Shown here: one piece after another, positions 7,748-17,913 of the stretch
Layout: every line of letters begins with the position of its first letter
Numbering within the stretch: the stretch's first letter is position 1
Assembly: GCA_045540815.1 (NCBI GenBank)
Contig: JAZQHY010000019.1
Location: 1-64,000 of the forward strand
Length of the DNA: 64,000 nucleotides
Source of the DNA: JAZQHR01 sp045540815
GTDB taxonomy: Bacteria > Bacillota > Clostridia > UMGS1810
Direction: 5' to 3'
Made by a program: the position numbers and the translations under genes
The notes under the pieces: model-generated
What the model saw: only the letters and a program-made list of their open reading frames with translations
The model's database searches: none
Told to the model about the DNA's origin: nothing

Positions 7748-8791
7748 ATGAATACTAAATCAAAATCAGATAGCTACGCAGCAGCGGGCGTTGATATTAC
7801 TGCAGGTTATAGAGCAGTAGAGCTTATGAAACAGCACATCGCTAAAACTATGACATCGGGTGTTTGCTCAGACGTTGGAGGATTTGGCGGATTATTTGAG
7901 CTTGACTTAACAGGCATCGAAAAGCCTGTACTTGTGTCAGGTACAGACGGTGTTGGTACAAAACTTAAACTTGCGTTCCTTATGGACAAGCACGACACTG
8001 TAGGTATCGACTGTGTTGCTATGTGCGTGAACGATATTATCTGCGCAGGTGCAAAACCGCTATTCTTCCTAGACTACATAGCTTGCGGTAAAAATGTCCC
8101 TGAGAAGATTGCAGATATAGTAAAAGGCGTTTGTGAAGGCTGTGTTCAGTCGGGTGCGGCACTTATCGGCGGTGAAACTGCTGAAATGCCAGGTTTCTAC
8201 CCAATTGATGAATACGACCTTGCAGGTTTCTCTGTAGGTGTGGTTGATAAATCAAAGATAATTGACAACAAGACAATGCGTGAGGGCGACGTTATAATCG
8301 CGCTTCCATCAAGTGGCGTTCATTCAAACGGATTTTCACTTGTAAGAAAAGTATTTGACGTTGAAAATGCAGATATCAAAACACCGGTTGCAGAGCTTGG
8401 CGGTAAATCAGTAGGCGAAACACTACTTACTCCTACAAAGATTTATGTAAAACCTGTACTTGCGCTTATGGAAGAGGTAAAGGTTAAAGGCATATCTCAC
8501 ATCACAGGCGGAGGTTTCTACGAGAATATTCCAAGAAGTATTCCAAAAGGCCTTGGTGCGAAGATTGAAAAGGCGTCTGTTAAAGTTCTTCCTATATTTG
8601 AACTTATCGCAAAGACAGGAAACATCTCTGAAAGAGATATGTTCAACACATTTAATATGGGTGTTGGTATGAGCATAGTTGTTGCAAAAGAAGATGCCGA
8701 CAAAGCTCTTGAAATTCTAAAAGCAAACGGCGAAGATGCATATATCATCGGTGAAATCATCACATCTGACGAAAGCGTGACAATATGCTAA
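7748..8791 (+). CDS. purM: Phosphoribosylformylglycinamidine cyclo-ligase (AIR synthetase)
   Basis: The 347-residue protein is a typical Pur[21 protein letters not shown] at the N-terminus, the ATP-binding [11 protein letters not shown] (about residue 58) and [11 protein letters not shown]. It closes FGAM to AIR. ATG 7748 has GAGGGGAG about 9 nt upstream. The frame is open further upstream, but that part overlaps purF and has no better start. The 3' end overlaps purN by 7 nt. Confidence 0.95.
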   Translation: MNTKSKSDSYAAAGVDITAGYRAVELMKQHIAKTMTSGVCSDVGGFGGLFELDLTGIEKPVLVSGTDGVGTKLKLAFLMDKHDTVGIDCVAMCVNDIICAGAKPLFFLDYIACGKNVPEKIADIVKGVCEGCVQSGAALIGGETAEMPGFYPIDEYDLAGFSVGVVDKSKIIDNKTMREGDVIIALPSSGVHSNGFSLVRKVFDVENADIKTPVAELGGKSVGETLLTPTKIYVKPVLALMEEVKVKGISHITGGGFYENIPRSIPKGLGAKIEKASVKVLPIFELIAKTGNISERDMFNTFNMGVGMSIVVAKEDADKALEILKANGEDAYIIGEIITSDESVTIC

Positions 8792-9393
8792 AGACTAAAA
8801 TCGCAGTTTTAGTATCGGGCGGAGGCACAAACCTTCAGGCAATTATCGACTTCGCAAAGGCCGGAAAGCTAAATCACGGCGAGATAGCACTCGTTGTATC
8901 AAATAACGAAGGCGCTTATGCGCTCGAGCGTGCAAAAAGTAACGGCATTGAAACTTGCGTTATCACACGTAAAACACCTGAGGAAAGATTGGCTTTTGAA
9001 GATAAGCTTATGGCTCTTCTCGATGAAAAAGGCATTGAACTTATAATCCTTGCAGGCTTTATGTGTATCCTTTCGGAAAGGTTTACTAAAAAGTATGATA
9101 AACGCATCATAAACGTTCATCCGTCACTTATCCCGTCATTTTGCGGAACAGGGTTTTACGGACTTAAGGTGCATGAAGAAGCTCTTAAGTATGGCGTAAA
9201 GGTGACAGGTGCAACCGTTCACTTTGTAAATGAAATCCCCGACGGTGGCGAGATTATAATGCAAAAAGCCGTATATATAGAAGACGGCGACACACCTGAA
9301 ATACTCCAAAAGAGAGTAATGGAGCAGGCTGAATGGATTATACTTCCTGAGGCGGTAGAGAAGGTATCGGAAAAAATTTCAAAGGAGAAATAA
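8785..9393 (+). CDS. purN: Phosphoribosylglycinamide formyltransferase
   Basis: The 202-residue protein has [13 protein letters not shown] at the N-terminus and the catalytic set [10 protein letters not shown] (Asn, His) with PDGGEII (Asp), all typical of folate-dependent GART. It transfers formyl from 10-formyl-THF to GAR. It overlaps purM, so it is translationally coupled. The active-site loop reads [11 protein letters not shown] rather than the more common LPSFKG-type, as in other clostridial PurN. Confidence 0.95.
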   Translation: MLKTKIAVLVSGGGTNLQAIIDFAKAGKLNHGEIALVVSNNEGAYALERAKSNGIETCVITRKTPEERLAFEDKLMALLDEKGIELIILAGFMCILSERFTKKYDKRIINVHPSLIPSFCGTGFYGLKVHEEALKYGVKVTGATVHFVNEIPDGGEIIMQKAVYIEDGDTPEILQKRVMEQAEWIILPEAVEKVSEKISKEK

Positions 9394-9396
9394 AAA

Positions 9397-10116
9397 ATGA
9401 GTATTTATAAAATAGACAATATAGCATCACTTATAAAGGACAACTCATACGTGGGCAGAGGCATCATAATAGGTAAGAGCGCCGACGGCGAAAAGGCTGT
9501 AACTGCTTACTTTATAATGGGCAGAAGTGAAAACAGCCGAAACAGAATATTTGAGAAAAACGGCGACGAGGTTATAATATATCCGTTTGACGCATCAAAG
9601 GTAGAGGACCCATCACTTATTATCTATTCACCTGTAAGAGTGATAAATAATAACCTTATAGTTACAAACGGTGACCAGACAGATACAGTTTATGACTTTG
9701 TAAAAGACGGCAAGACTTTTGAGGAAGCACTTGAAACAAGATGCTTTGAGCCTGATGCACCAAACTACACACCTAGAATAAGCGGTATGCTTACATTTAA
9801 AGATAACGATTTCACATACAAAATGAGCATACTAAAAAGCGCAGATGAAAACGGAACCGAGTGTAACAGATACACATTCTCGTATAACCCTCTAGCAGGT
9901 CTTGGACACTTTATCCACACTTACAACTGCGACGGAAATCCTATTCCTACATTTACAGGCGAGCCTGAAAGAGTAGCTATTCCAAACGACATCGACGCAT
10001 TTACAAATGAAATCTGGGAAAATCTAAACGAGCAAAATAAGATTTCACTTTATGTAAGATACATAGACCTTAAGACAGGTGCTTACGAGGATAGAATGAT
10101 TAATAAAAACAAATAA
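9397..10116 (+). CDS. purO: IMP cyclohydrolase, PurO-like
   Basis: The 239-residue protein resembles the stand-alone IMP cyclohydrolase family first described in archaea (PurO), with the N-terminal YVGRGIIIG and AYFIMGRSENSRNR. It would close FAICAR to IMP, the last step of the pathway. It lies 3 bp after purN behind AAAGGAG and just before a transformylase without cyclohydrolase domain, so the pair replaces bifunctional PurH. The assignment rests on motif recall plus operon logic. Confidence 0.8.
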   Translation: MSIYKIDNIASLIKDNSYVGRGIIIGKSADGEKAVTAYFIMGRSENSRNRIFEKNGDEVIIYPFDASKVEDPSLIIYSPVRVINNNLIVTNGDQTDTVYDFVKDGKTFEEALETRCFEPDAPNYTPRISGMLTFKDNDFTYKMSILKSADENGTECNRYTFSYNPLAGLGHFIHTYNCDGNPIPTFTGEPERVAIPNDIDAFTNEIWENLNEQNKISLYVRYIDLKTGAYEDRMINKNK

Positions 10117-10143
10117 AATCCGTTAGAAAGGTATGGAACTATT

Positions 10144-11328
10144 ATGAAAGAATTTGAATTAAAATATGGTTGTAACCCTAACCAGAAACCAGCTAAAATC
10201 TTTATGCAGGACGGAAGTGAGCTTCCTATAGAAATCCTTTGCGGAAGACCTGGTTATATCAACTTCCTTGATGCATTCAACAGCTGGCAGCTTGTAAAAG
10301 AGGTTAAAGAAGCTACAGGAATGTGTGCTGCTACATCATTTAAACACGTTAGCCCTACATCTTGCGCAGTTGGTATAAAGATGGACGATAAGCTTAAAAA
10401 AGCTTGTTTTGTAGACGACGTAGAAGGCCTTGACGAGTCACCTCTAGCTACAGCTTATGCAAGAGCAAGAGGCACAGACAGAATGTCATCATTTGGTGAC
10501 TGGATAGCACTTAGTGATGTGTGTGACGTTACAACTGCTAAGCTTATATCAAGAGAGGTTTCAGATGGTGTTATCGCTCCCGGATACGAGCCTGAAGCAC
10601 TTGAAATCCTTAAAAAGAAGAAAAAAGGAAACTACAACATCGTAAAAATAGACGAAAACTATGTTCCAAACCCTATCGAAACAAAACAGGTTTACGGTAT
10701 CAGCTTTGAGCAGGGCAGAAACGAGTTTGAGATAAACGAAGCGCTACTTTCTGATATCGTTACTGAAAATAAAAACATCCCTGATAGTGCAAAGAGAGAT
10801 TTAATTATCGCACTTATTACACTTAAATACACTCAGTCAAATTCTGTATGTTTTGCAAAAGACGGACAGGCTATCGGCGTTGGCGCAGGTCAGCAGTCTA
10901 GAATTCACTGTACTCGTCTTGCAGGACAGAAGGCAGATAACTGGCATTTAAGACAGAGTGACAAGGTATTAAACCTTCCATTTTTAGACAGCGTGAAGCG
11001 TCCTGAAAGAGATAATGCTATAGATGTTTATATTTCAGAAGATTATGATGACGTATTAGCTGACGGCATATGGGAAACACTATTTAGCAAAAAACCAGAG
11101 CCGTTTACAAAGGAAGAAAAGAGAGCATACCTTGATACTATCACAGGTGTAAGCCTTGGCTCAGATGCATTCTTCCCATTCGGTGACAATATAGAGCGTG
11201 CCGCAAAGAGTGGTGTAAGCTATATCGCAGAGCCTGGCGGAAGCATACGCGATGACAATGTTATAGAAACTTGCAACAAAAAAGGCATCGCAATGGCATT
11301 TACAAAGATGAGATTATTCCATCACTAA
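10144..11328 (+). CDS. purH: AICAR transformylase, PurH C-terminal domain only
   Basis: The 394-residue protein starts with KYGCNPNQKPA and continues with SFKHVSPTSCAVG, QSNSVCFA and GQQSRIHCTR, all landmarks of the AICARFT domain of PurH. The N-terminal MGS-like IMP cyclohydrolase domain is absent; PurO upstream supplies that step. It formylates AICAR (ZMP) with 10-formyl-THF, so its substrate is also the riboswitch ligand of this operon. RBS AAAGG lies upstream of ATG 10144. Confidence 0.9.
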   Translation: MKEFELKYGCNPNQKPAKIFMQDGSELPIEILCGRPGYINFLDAFNSWQLVKEVKEATGMCAATSFKHVSPTSCAVGIKMDDKLKKACFVDDVEGLDESPLATAYARARGTDRMSSFGDWIALSDVCDVTTAKLISREVSDGVIAPGYEPEALEILKKKKKGNYNIVKIDENYVPNPIETKQVYGISFEQGRNEFEINEALLSDIVTENKNIPDSAKRDLIIALITLKYTQSNSVCFAKDGQAIGVGAGQQSRIHCTRLAGQKADNWHLRQSDKVLNLPFLDSVKRPERDNAIDVYISEDYDDVLADGIWETLFSKKPEPFTKEEKRAYLDTITGVSLGSDAFFPFGDNIERAAKSGVSYIAEPGGSIRDDNVIETCNKKGIAMAFTKMRLFHH

Positions 11329-11369
11329 AATATAATTTATGGTAAAAGAATAGAAAAGGAGAAATACAA

Positions 11370-12605
11370 ATGAATTTTTTTAATCAGCTTGAAAGCTTTG
11401 ACAAAGAAGTATTTGACGCGTGCAGCTTAGAGCTTAACAGACAGAGAAACAATATAGAGCTTATCGCATCTGAAAATATAGTTTCTGAGGCGGTACTACT
11501 TGCTGCAGGAAGCGTACTTACAAATAAATACGCAGAAGGATATCCTGGTAAAAGATATTACGGCGGATGCCAGTGCGTAGATATCGTAGAAGATATCGCA
11601 AGAGAACGTGCTAAAAAGCTATTTGGCGCAGAGCACGCAAACGTTCAGCCACACAGCGGTGCAAACGCAAACCTTGCAACTTTCTTTGCACTACTTGAGT
11701 GCGGTGACACAGTAATGGGTCTAAACCTTGCGCACGGCGGACATCTATCTCACGGCTCACCTGTAAACATTTCAGGTAAATATTTCAATATCGTTCCATA
11801 CAGCGTTTCGGACGATACTGAAACACTTGACTATGAAGAAATGAGAAGAATAGCGCTTGAGTGCAAGCCTAAAATGATTATTTCAGGTGCAAGCGCATAT
11901 TCAAGAACAATTGATTTTAAAAAGATAAGAGAAATCTGTGACGAAGTCGGTGCGTATATGATGGTTGACATCGCTCATATAGCAGGACTTGTTGCAGCAG
12001 GTCTTCACCCAAGCCCTGTTCCATACGCAGATGTAGTTACCACTACTACTCATAAAACTCTTCGTGGTCCACGTGGCGGTATGATACTTTGCAAAGAAAA
12101 ATATGCAAAGCAGATAGATAAAGCAGTATTTCCTGGTACACAGGGCGGACCGCTAATGCACGTTATCGCTGCAAAAGCTGTTGCTCTTGGCGAAGCATTA
12201 AAACCTGAATTCAAAGATTATCAGGCACAGGTTGTAAAAAATGCCGCTAAACTTTCAGAAGCACTTGTAAACGAAGGCTTTAGAGTAGTATCGGGCAAAA
12301 CAGACAACCACTTAATGCTTATTGACCTTCAGCCATTTGGCATTACAGGTAAGGAAATGGAAAAACGTCTTGATGAAGTTCATATCACAGTTAATAAAAA
12401 TGCTATTCCAAACGACCCACAAAGTCCGTTTATCACAAGCGGTATTAGAATTGGTACTCCTGCGGTAACTTCAAGAGGCTTTAAGGAAGACGATATGCTG
12501 CTAATCGCAAAATGGATAAAGGATATCGCATCTGACTTTGAAGGAAACAAAGAAAGAGTTACAAAAGAGGTAGCAGACCTTCTTAAAAACTATCCAATAT
12601 ACTAA
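11370..12605 (+). CDS. glyA: Serine hydroxymethyltransferase
   Basis: The 411-residue protein is full-length [36 protein letters not shown] and the PLP-lysine motif [14 protein letters not shown] (about residue 228). It makes glycine and 5,10-methylene-THF from serine. Its place between AICAR transformylase and purD ties one-carbon and glycine supply (PurD uses glycine, PurN and PurH use formyl-THF) to purine synthesis. RBS AAAAGGAGAAA. Confidence 0.96.
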   Translation: MNFFNQLESFDKEVFDACSLELNRQRNNIELIASENIVSEAVLLAAGSVLTNKYAEGYPGKRYYGGCQCVDIVEDIARERAKKLFGAEHANVQPHSGANANLATFFALLECGDTVMGLNLAHGGHLSHGSPVNISGKYFNIVPYSVSDDTETLDYEEMRRIALECKPKMIISGASAYSRTIDFKKIREICDEVGAYMMVDIAHIAGLVAAGLHPSPVPYADVVTTTTHKTLRGPRGGMILCKEKYAKQIDKAVFPGTQGGPLMHVIAAKAVALGEALKPEFKDYQAQVVKNAAKLSEALVNEGFRVVSGKTDNHLMLIDLQPFGITGKEMEKRLDEVHITVNKNAIPNDPQSPFITSGIRIGTPAVTSRGFKEDDMLLIAKWIKDIASDFEGNKERVTKEVADLLKNYPIY

Positions 12606-12623
12606 TTTTTGGAGGCATTTTAG

Positions 12624-13886
12624 ATGAAAATAATGGTAGTAGGTGGTGGCGGCAGAGAACACGCCATCATAAAAAAATTAAATAAAAGTCCAAAGGTCGA
12701 AAAGATTTACGCCCTTCCCGGCAACGGCGGTATGATGAATGATGCCGAGTGTGTAAACATCGGTGCGAAGGACATAGACGGTATTGTAAATTTTGCAAGC
12801 GAAAACAAAATTGATTTTGCAGTGGTAGCGCCCGACGATCCACTAGTTCTTGGATGTGTTGACGCGCTAAACAAAATCGGTATCCCTTGCTTTGGTCCTG
12901 ATGCGAAAGCGGCTATCATCGAAGGCAGTAAGGTATTTTCAAAAGATTTAATGAAAAAATACAACATTCCTACTGCGGCTTACGAGGTGTTTTCAAATGC
13001 AGAAGATGCATTAAAATATCTTGATAATGCACCTATTCCAATCGTTGTAAAGGCAGACGGCCTTGCACTTGGTAAGGGCGTTATCATAGCGAATACACGT
13101 GACGAAGCAAAAGAAGCGGTTGCATCTATTATGGAAGACAAGATTTTCGGCGCAAGCGGAAATAACATCGTAATAGAAGAATTTCTAACAGGCCCAGAGG
13201 TATCTGTACTTGCATTTACCGACGGCGAAACACTTGTGCCAATGGTTTCATCTATGGACCACAAGCGCGCCAAAGATAACGACGAAGGACTAAACACAGG
13301 CGGTATGGGAACTATCGCGCCTAACCCTTATTATACGAAGGAAATAGAAAAGGTGTGTATGGAAACAATTTTTATTCCTACCATCGAGGCTATGAAAAAA
13401 GAGTGCAGAACGTTTAAGGGTTGTTTGTACTTTGGTCTTATGCTTACACCAAACGGTCCTAAGGTAATAGAGTATAACTGTCGTTTCGGCGACCCTGAAA
13501 CACAGGTGGTTTTACCACTGCTTGAATCTGACCTACTAGATATAATGATTGCTACATCAAACGGCACTCTAAAAGACGTGGATGTAAAATTCTCTGATAA
13601 ATCTGCTTGCTGCGTTATAATGGCGTCTGACGGTTACCCTTCAAAATATGATTTGGGCTTTGAAATCACTATGCCTGACGATGACAATATATACGTTGCG
13701 GGTGCTAAATACGAAAACGGCAAAATCTTAACCGCAGGCGGACGAGTGCTTGGTGTAACTGCCATTGGCGAAAACACAAAAGACGCTATAGACAAAGCGT
13801 ACGCAAAGGTTAAAACAGTACACTTTGAAAACGCATATTACAGAAATGACATTGGGAAAAAAGCACTTATGGCGGAGGTAAAATAA
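12624..13886 (+). CDS. purD: Phosphoribosylamine-glycine ligase
   Basis: The 420-residue ATP-grasp enzyme has VVGGGGREHAI at the start, VVKADGLALGKGV in the ATP-grasp lid region and NCRFGDPETQ in the metal/ATP site. It forms GAR from phosphoribosylamine, glycine and ATP. TTGGAGG precedes ATG 12624. Its stop abuts the purL start directly. Confidence 0.96.
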   Translation: MKIMVVGGGGREHAIIKKLNKSPKVEKIYALPGNGGMMNDAECVNIGAKDIDGIVNFASENKIDFAVVAPDDPLVLGCVDALNKIGIPCFGPDAKAAIIEGSKVFSKDLMKKYNIPTAAYEVFSNAEDALKYLDNAPIPIVVKADGLALGKGVIIANTRDEAKEAVASIMEDKIFGASGNNIVIEEFLTGPEVSVLAFTDGETLVPMVSSMDHKRAKDNDEGLNTGGMGTIAPNPYYTKEIEKVCMETIFIPTIEAMKKECRTFKGCLYFGLMLTPNGPKVIEYNCRFGDPETQVVLPLLESDLLDIMIATSNGTLKDVDVKFSDKSACCVIMASDGYPSKYDLGFEITMPDDDNIYVAGAKYENGKILTAGGRVLGVTAIGENTKDAIDKAYAKVKTVHFENAYYRNDIGKKALMAEVK

Positions 13887-16800
13887 ATGGTATATAGAAT
13901 ATTTGTTGAAAAGAAAAAAGAGCTTGCCCACGAGGCAAAGGCACTTTTGGATGATGTTAAAAACCTTCTTCAAATAGAAGGGGTATCTGATATCAGAGTG
14001 TTAAACAGATACGACGTTGAAAACATCGAAAAAGACCTTTTTGAAAATGTAAAACACACTGTATTTTCAGAGCCACAGCTTGATATCGTCACAGACGAGC
14101 TTGATACAGATGCTGATATAGTGTTTGCTACCGAGTTTTTACCTGGTCAGTTTGACCAGAGAGCAGACTCTGCAGCGCAGTGTATACAGATTATCTCTCA
14201 GGGCGACAGACCAATAGTTAAGACTGCAAAGGTTTACCTTATCTATGGTAAGATTACAGATGCAGAGCTTAACCAGATTAAAAAATACGTTATCAACCCT
14301 GTAGAATCAAGAGAAGCATCTCTTGAAAAGTTTGATACACTTAAGGTTAACTACGATATCCCTACAAGTGTAAAGACACTTGATGGTTTTTGTGCTCTTG
14401 ATAAAGCAGGTCTTGAAAAGTTTATAGCAGACAATGGTCTTGCTATGGATATAGACGATATTATGTTCTGTCAGAAGTATTTCATCACAGAAAAACGTGA
14501 TCCTACTATCACAGAAATCAAGATGATAGATACATACTGGTCGGACCACTGCAGACATACTACATTCTCAACTAATATCGATAATGTTACTTTCGAGGAC
14601 GAGCTACTACAAAAAGCTTACGATGAATACATAAAGACAAGAGATGAACTAGGCGTTACAAAGCCTGTTACTCTTATGAATATCGCAACTATTGCGGTTA
14701 AATATCTTAAGAAACACGGAAAGCTTGAAAAATTAGATGAGTCAGAAGAGATAAATGCCTGCACAGTTAAGATTGATGTAGACATCGAAGGTGAAACTGA
14801 AAAGTGGTTATTACTATTCAAAAATGAAACTCATAACCATCCAACAGAAATCGAGCCATTTGGCGGTGCGGCTACTTGTATAGGTGGCGCTATCCGTGAC
14901 CCGCTATCAGGCAGAAGCTATGTATACTCTGCTATGCGTGTTACAGGTGCGGCTAACCCTCTAAAACCGGTTAGCGAAACTATGGAAGGAAAGCTTCCGC
15001 AGAGAAAAATCGTTACTACTGCTGCAAACGGCTATAGCTCATATGGTAACCAGATAGGACTTGCAACTGGCTTGGTAGACGAAATCTACCACGACGGATA
15101 CGTGGCAAAACGTATGGAAATAGGTGCGGTTGTAGGTGCAGCTCCGCAGAAAAACGTTAGACGTGAAAGACCTCAGGACGGAGATATCATAATCCTTCTT
15201 GGCGGAAGAACAGGACGTGACGGCTGCGGCGGTGCTACAGGCTCTTCAAAATCGCATACCCTTGAATCACTTGAAAGCTGCGGCGCAGAGGTACAGAAGG
15301 GTAATGCTCCTGAAGAGAGAAAACTACAGAGATTATTCAGAAACGAGGAAGCATCACTTTTAATTAAGCGTTGTAATGACTTTGGCGCAGGCGGTGTGTC
15401 TGTTGCTATAGGTGAGCTTGCTGACGGTATAGAGGTTGACCTTAATAAAGTTCCGAAGAAGTATGACGGCCTTGACGGCACAGAGCTTGCTATCAGTGAA
15501 TCGCAGGAAAGAATGGCAGTTGTAGTAGAAGCTGATAAGGCTGACAGATTTATAGAGCTTGCAAATGCTGAAAACCTTGAGGCTACTATCGTTGCAAAGG
15601 TTACTGAAAATCCAAGACTAGTTCTTAAATGGAACGGCGTTACTATAGTTGATATTTCCAGAGAGTTCTTAAATTCAAATGGTGCGGAAAAACACATCGA
15701 CATTATCGCAAGCGCACCAAAGAATATTGATAAAGAAATACCTTCTGATTTTGAAAAAGGCTATGTTGCCCTTGCAGATGACTTAAACGTTTGTTCGAAA
15801 CGTGGTCTTTCTGAAAGATTTGACTCAACTATCGGTGCAAACACAGTTCTAATGCCATTTGGCGGTAAGAATCAGCTTACACCTATACAGGCAATGGTAA
15901 ACAAGGTTGCCGTAGAAAAAAGACATACAAACACTTGCTCGATAATGTCATACGGCTACAATCCGTTCATATCTGAAAACAGCCCATACCACGGAGCGTA
16001 TATGGCGGTCGTTGAATCAGTATCAAAGCTTATCGCTACAGGTGCTAAGTTTGAAGATGTATATCTAACATTCCAGGAATACTTTGAAAAACCTTTAAAA
16101 GACGGCAGAAGATGGGGAAAACCACTATCTGCACTTCTAGGTGCATTTATGGCGCAGAAGGATTTGGAAATCGGTTCTATCGGCGGTAAGGACTCTATGA
16201 GCGGTAGCTTTGAGGATATAGACGTTCCTCCAACTCTAGTTTCATTTGCAGTAACTACCGAAAATGTTGATAGTATCATTTCACCTGAATTTAAGGCTAA
16301 AGGCCACAAAGTAGTATTTGTTAAGCCTGAATATACAGCTGACGGACTTCCTTATGCTAAATCTCTAAAAGAGGTTTACGCACTTGTTCATAAGCTTATA
16401 GCTGAAGGCAAAGCAGTTTCAGCATACACACCAACTTATGGCGGTATAGCAGAAGCGGTTCTTAAAATGGCTATCGGTAACGGCATCGGCTTTGAGTATG
16501 ATGCAAACGTATCGATGGAAGATATATTCGGCTACAACTACGGCGGTTTTGTGCTTGAACTTACAAATGACGAAAGCGTTGGTATCACTCTTGGTTACAC
16601 TACCGATAAGAAGGTAATTTCTTATAACGGCAAGGAAATCTCGCTAGATGACCTTCTTGGCACTTATGAAGGTAAGCTTGAGAGCATTTACCATTGTAAT
16701 ATCGAAACCGAAAAGAAGGATATCCCTGCATTTTCATATGACGGCGAAAAGGCTAAGGCGCCAAAAATTGGCATAGCTAGACCGAAGGTGCTTATCCCTG

Positions 16801-17576
16801 TATTCCCAGGTACAAACTGCGAATATGACACAGAAAAAGCACTTCTTACTGCAGGTGCTGACCCTGAAATATTTGTTATAAATAACCTTACTGCAAAAGG
16901 CATCTCGGATAGCGTAGAAGCGTTTGCAGATAAGCTAAACAGCTCGCAGATAGTGTTCATCCCTGGCGGATTCTCCGGCGGTGACGAGCCAGACGGTTCG
17001 GGTAAGTTTATCACAGCATTCTTTAGAAACGGCGCTATTAAGGAAGCGGTTAACAACCTTCTTAAAAATCGCGACGGTCTAATGTGCGGTATCTGTAATG
17101 GTTTTCAGGCACTTATTAAGCTTGGCCTTGTACCTTACGGCGAGATTATAGATACAACTGAAAATGACCCTACACTTACATTTAACACTATCTCACGCCA
17201 TCAGTCGCGTCTTGTTAGAACAAGAATTGCATCTAATAAATCACCTTGGCTATCTAAAACAAATGTAGGAGATATCTATACAGTGCCTATTTCGCATGGT
17301 GAGGGTAGATTTATCGCAGATACTGCTTTAATTGAAAAGCTAGCTAAGAACGGACAGGTTATCACACAGTATGTTGACCTTGACGGAAATCCTACATCAG
17401 ACGTAAGATTTAACCCTAACAATTCCGACTTTGCTATTGAAGGTATCACATCTCCTGACGGCAGAGTTCTAGGTAAGATGGGACACTCTGAGAGAATAGG
17501 CTACGGACTTTACAAAAACGTTGAAGGAAATTACAATATGGGTCTGTTTGAAAGCGCAGTAGAGTATTTTAAATAA
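13887..17576 (+). CDS. purL: Phosphoribosylformylglycinamidine synthase, single-chain
   Basis: The 1229-residue PurL fuses the synthetase and glutaminase. It starts with a PurS-like region and the linker/first PurM-like half (TYWSDHCRHTTF, NETHNHPTEIEPFGGAAT, about residues 213-330). The second half (GGKDSMSGS) follows. From about residue 965 comes a class I glutamine amidotransferase (VFPGTNCEYD, nucleophile in MCGICNGFQ, His in SHGEGRF). It converts FGAR to FGAM. It is the last gene of the purine operon; purD ends immediately before it. GCGGAGG serves as RBS. Confidence 0.96.
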   Translation: MVYRIFVEKKKELAHEAKALLDDVKNLLQIEGVSDIRVLNRYDVENIEKDLFENVKHTVFSEPQLDIVTDELDTDADIVFATEFLPGQFDQRADSAAQCIQIISQGDRPIVKTAKVYLIYGKITDAELNQIKKYVINPVESREASLEKFDTLKVNYDIPTSVKTLDGFCALDKAGLEKFIADNGLAMDIDDIMFCQKYFITEKRDPTITEIKMIDTYWSDHCRHTTFSTNIDNVTFEDELLQKAYDEYIKTRDELGVTKPVTLMNIATIAVKYLKKHGKLEKLDESEEINACTVKIDVDIEGETEKWLLLFKNETHNHPTEIEPFGGAATCIGGAIRDPLSGRSYVYSAMRVTGAANPLKPVSETMEGKLPQRKIVTTAANGYSSYGNQIGLATGLVDEIYHDGYVAKRMEIGAVVGAAPQKNVRRERPQDGDIIILLGGRTGRDGCGGATGSSKSHTLESLESCGAEVQKGNAPEERKLQRLFRNEEASLLIKRCNDFGAGGVSVAIGELADGIEVDLNKVPKKYDGLDGTELAISESQERMAVVVEADKADRFIELANAENLEATIVAKVTENPRLVLKWNGVTIVDISREFLNSNGAEKHIDIIASAPKNIDKEIPSDFEKGYVALADDLNVCSKRGLSERFDSTIGANTVLMPFGGKNQLTPIQAMVNKVAVEKRHTNTCSIMSYGYNPFISENSPYHGAYMAVVESVSKLIATGAKFEDVYLTFQEYFEKPLKDGRRWGKPLSALLGAFMAQKDLEIGSIGGKDSMSGSFEDIDVPPTLVSFAVTTENVDSIISPEFKAKGHKVVFVKPEYTADGLPYAKSLKEVYALVHKLIAEGKAVSAYTPTYGGIAEAVLKMAIGNGIGFEYDANVSMEDIFGYNYGGFVLELTNDESVGITLGYTTDKKVISYNGKEISLDDLLGTYEGKLESIYHCNIETEKKDIPAFSYDGEKAKAPKIGIARPKVLIPVFPGTNCEYDTEKALLTAGADPEIFVINNLTAKGISDSVEAFADKLNSSQIVFIPGGFSGGDEPDGSGKFITAFFRNGAIKEAVNNLLKNRDGLMCGICNGFQALIKLGLVPYGEIIDTTENDPTLTFNTISRHQSRLVRTRIASNKSPWLSKTNVGDIYTVPISHGEGRFIADTALIEKLAKNGQVITQYVDLDGNPTSDVRFNPNNSDFAIEGITSPDGRVLGKMGHSERIGYGLYKNVEGNYNMGLFESAVEYFK

Positions 17577-17587
17577 TACTAAATACA

Positions 17588-17876
17588 AGGCGTATTCACA
17601 TAGGGATAAAATTGTCCAAAATACATTGTTTTGGCGCATTACATCGCCAAAATTATTTGAAATCCGACAGGATGTCTGCATAATTTTGTCTTGTCCTGCA
17701 TCCAAAACAAAAGAATTTTGGATGCAAAGCAGTTTTGAATGTTAGATTTTCATATTTAGACAAAGAACGACAAAGAACAAAAAGTCCACAATACTGACGT
17801 ATTGTGGTCTTTTTTGATGCAGTATAAATTGAAAATATAGTTTTAAAACCAATTTAATCCCTATGTGAATACGCCT
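17588..17876. mobile_element. MITE-like element with 27-bp terminal inverted repeats
   Basis: Bases 17588-17614 are the reverse complement of 17850-17876 with one mismatch in 27. The ends read AGGCGTATTCACATAGGGAT and its complement. The 289-bp interior has no gene but several hairpins: TGCATCCAAAA with TTTGGATGCA (about 17697-17724) and a terminator at 17786-17815. No clear target duplication was found; the flanks share only CA. The size and lack of a transposase fit a non-autonomous element. The 17577-17913 gap contains little else. Confidence 0.75.
17786..17815 (+). terminator. Terminator inside the MITE-like element
   Basis: CCACAATAC (17786-17794) pairs perfectly with GTATTGTGG (17799-17807), then TCTTTTTT. 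It probably now terminates the purine operon, as no other terminator follows purL. Confidence 0.8.
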
Positions 17877-17913
17877 CAACCCCTTCGCATAAGATAAATG
17901 CGGAGGGATTTTT

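Noticed and set aside
15173..15703. 176-codon open frame on the - strand inside purL
   Set aside because: Antisense shadow of a strongly conserved coding region, Ser/Pro-rich translation, no RBS.
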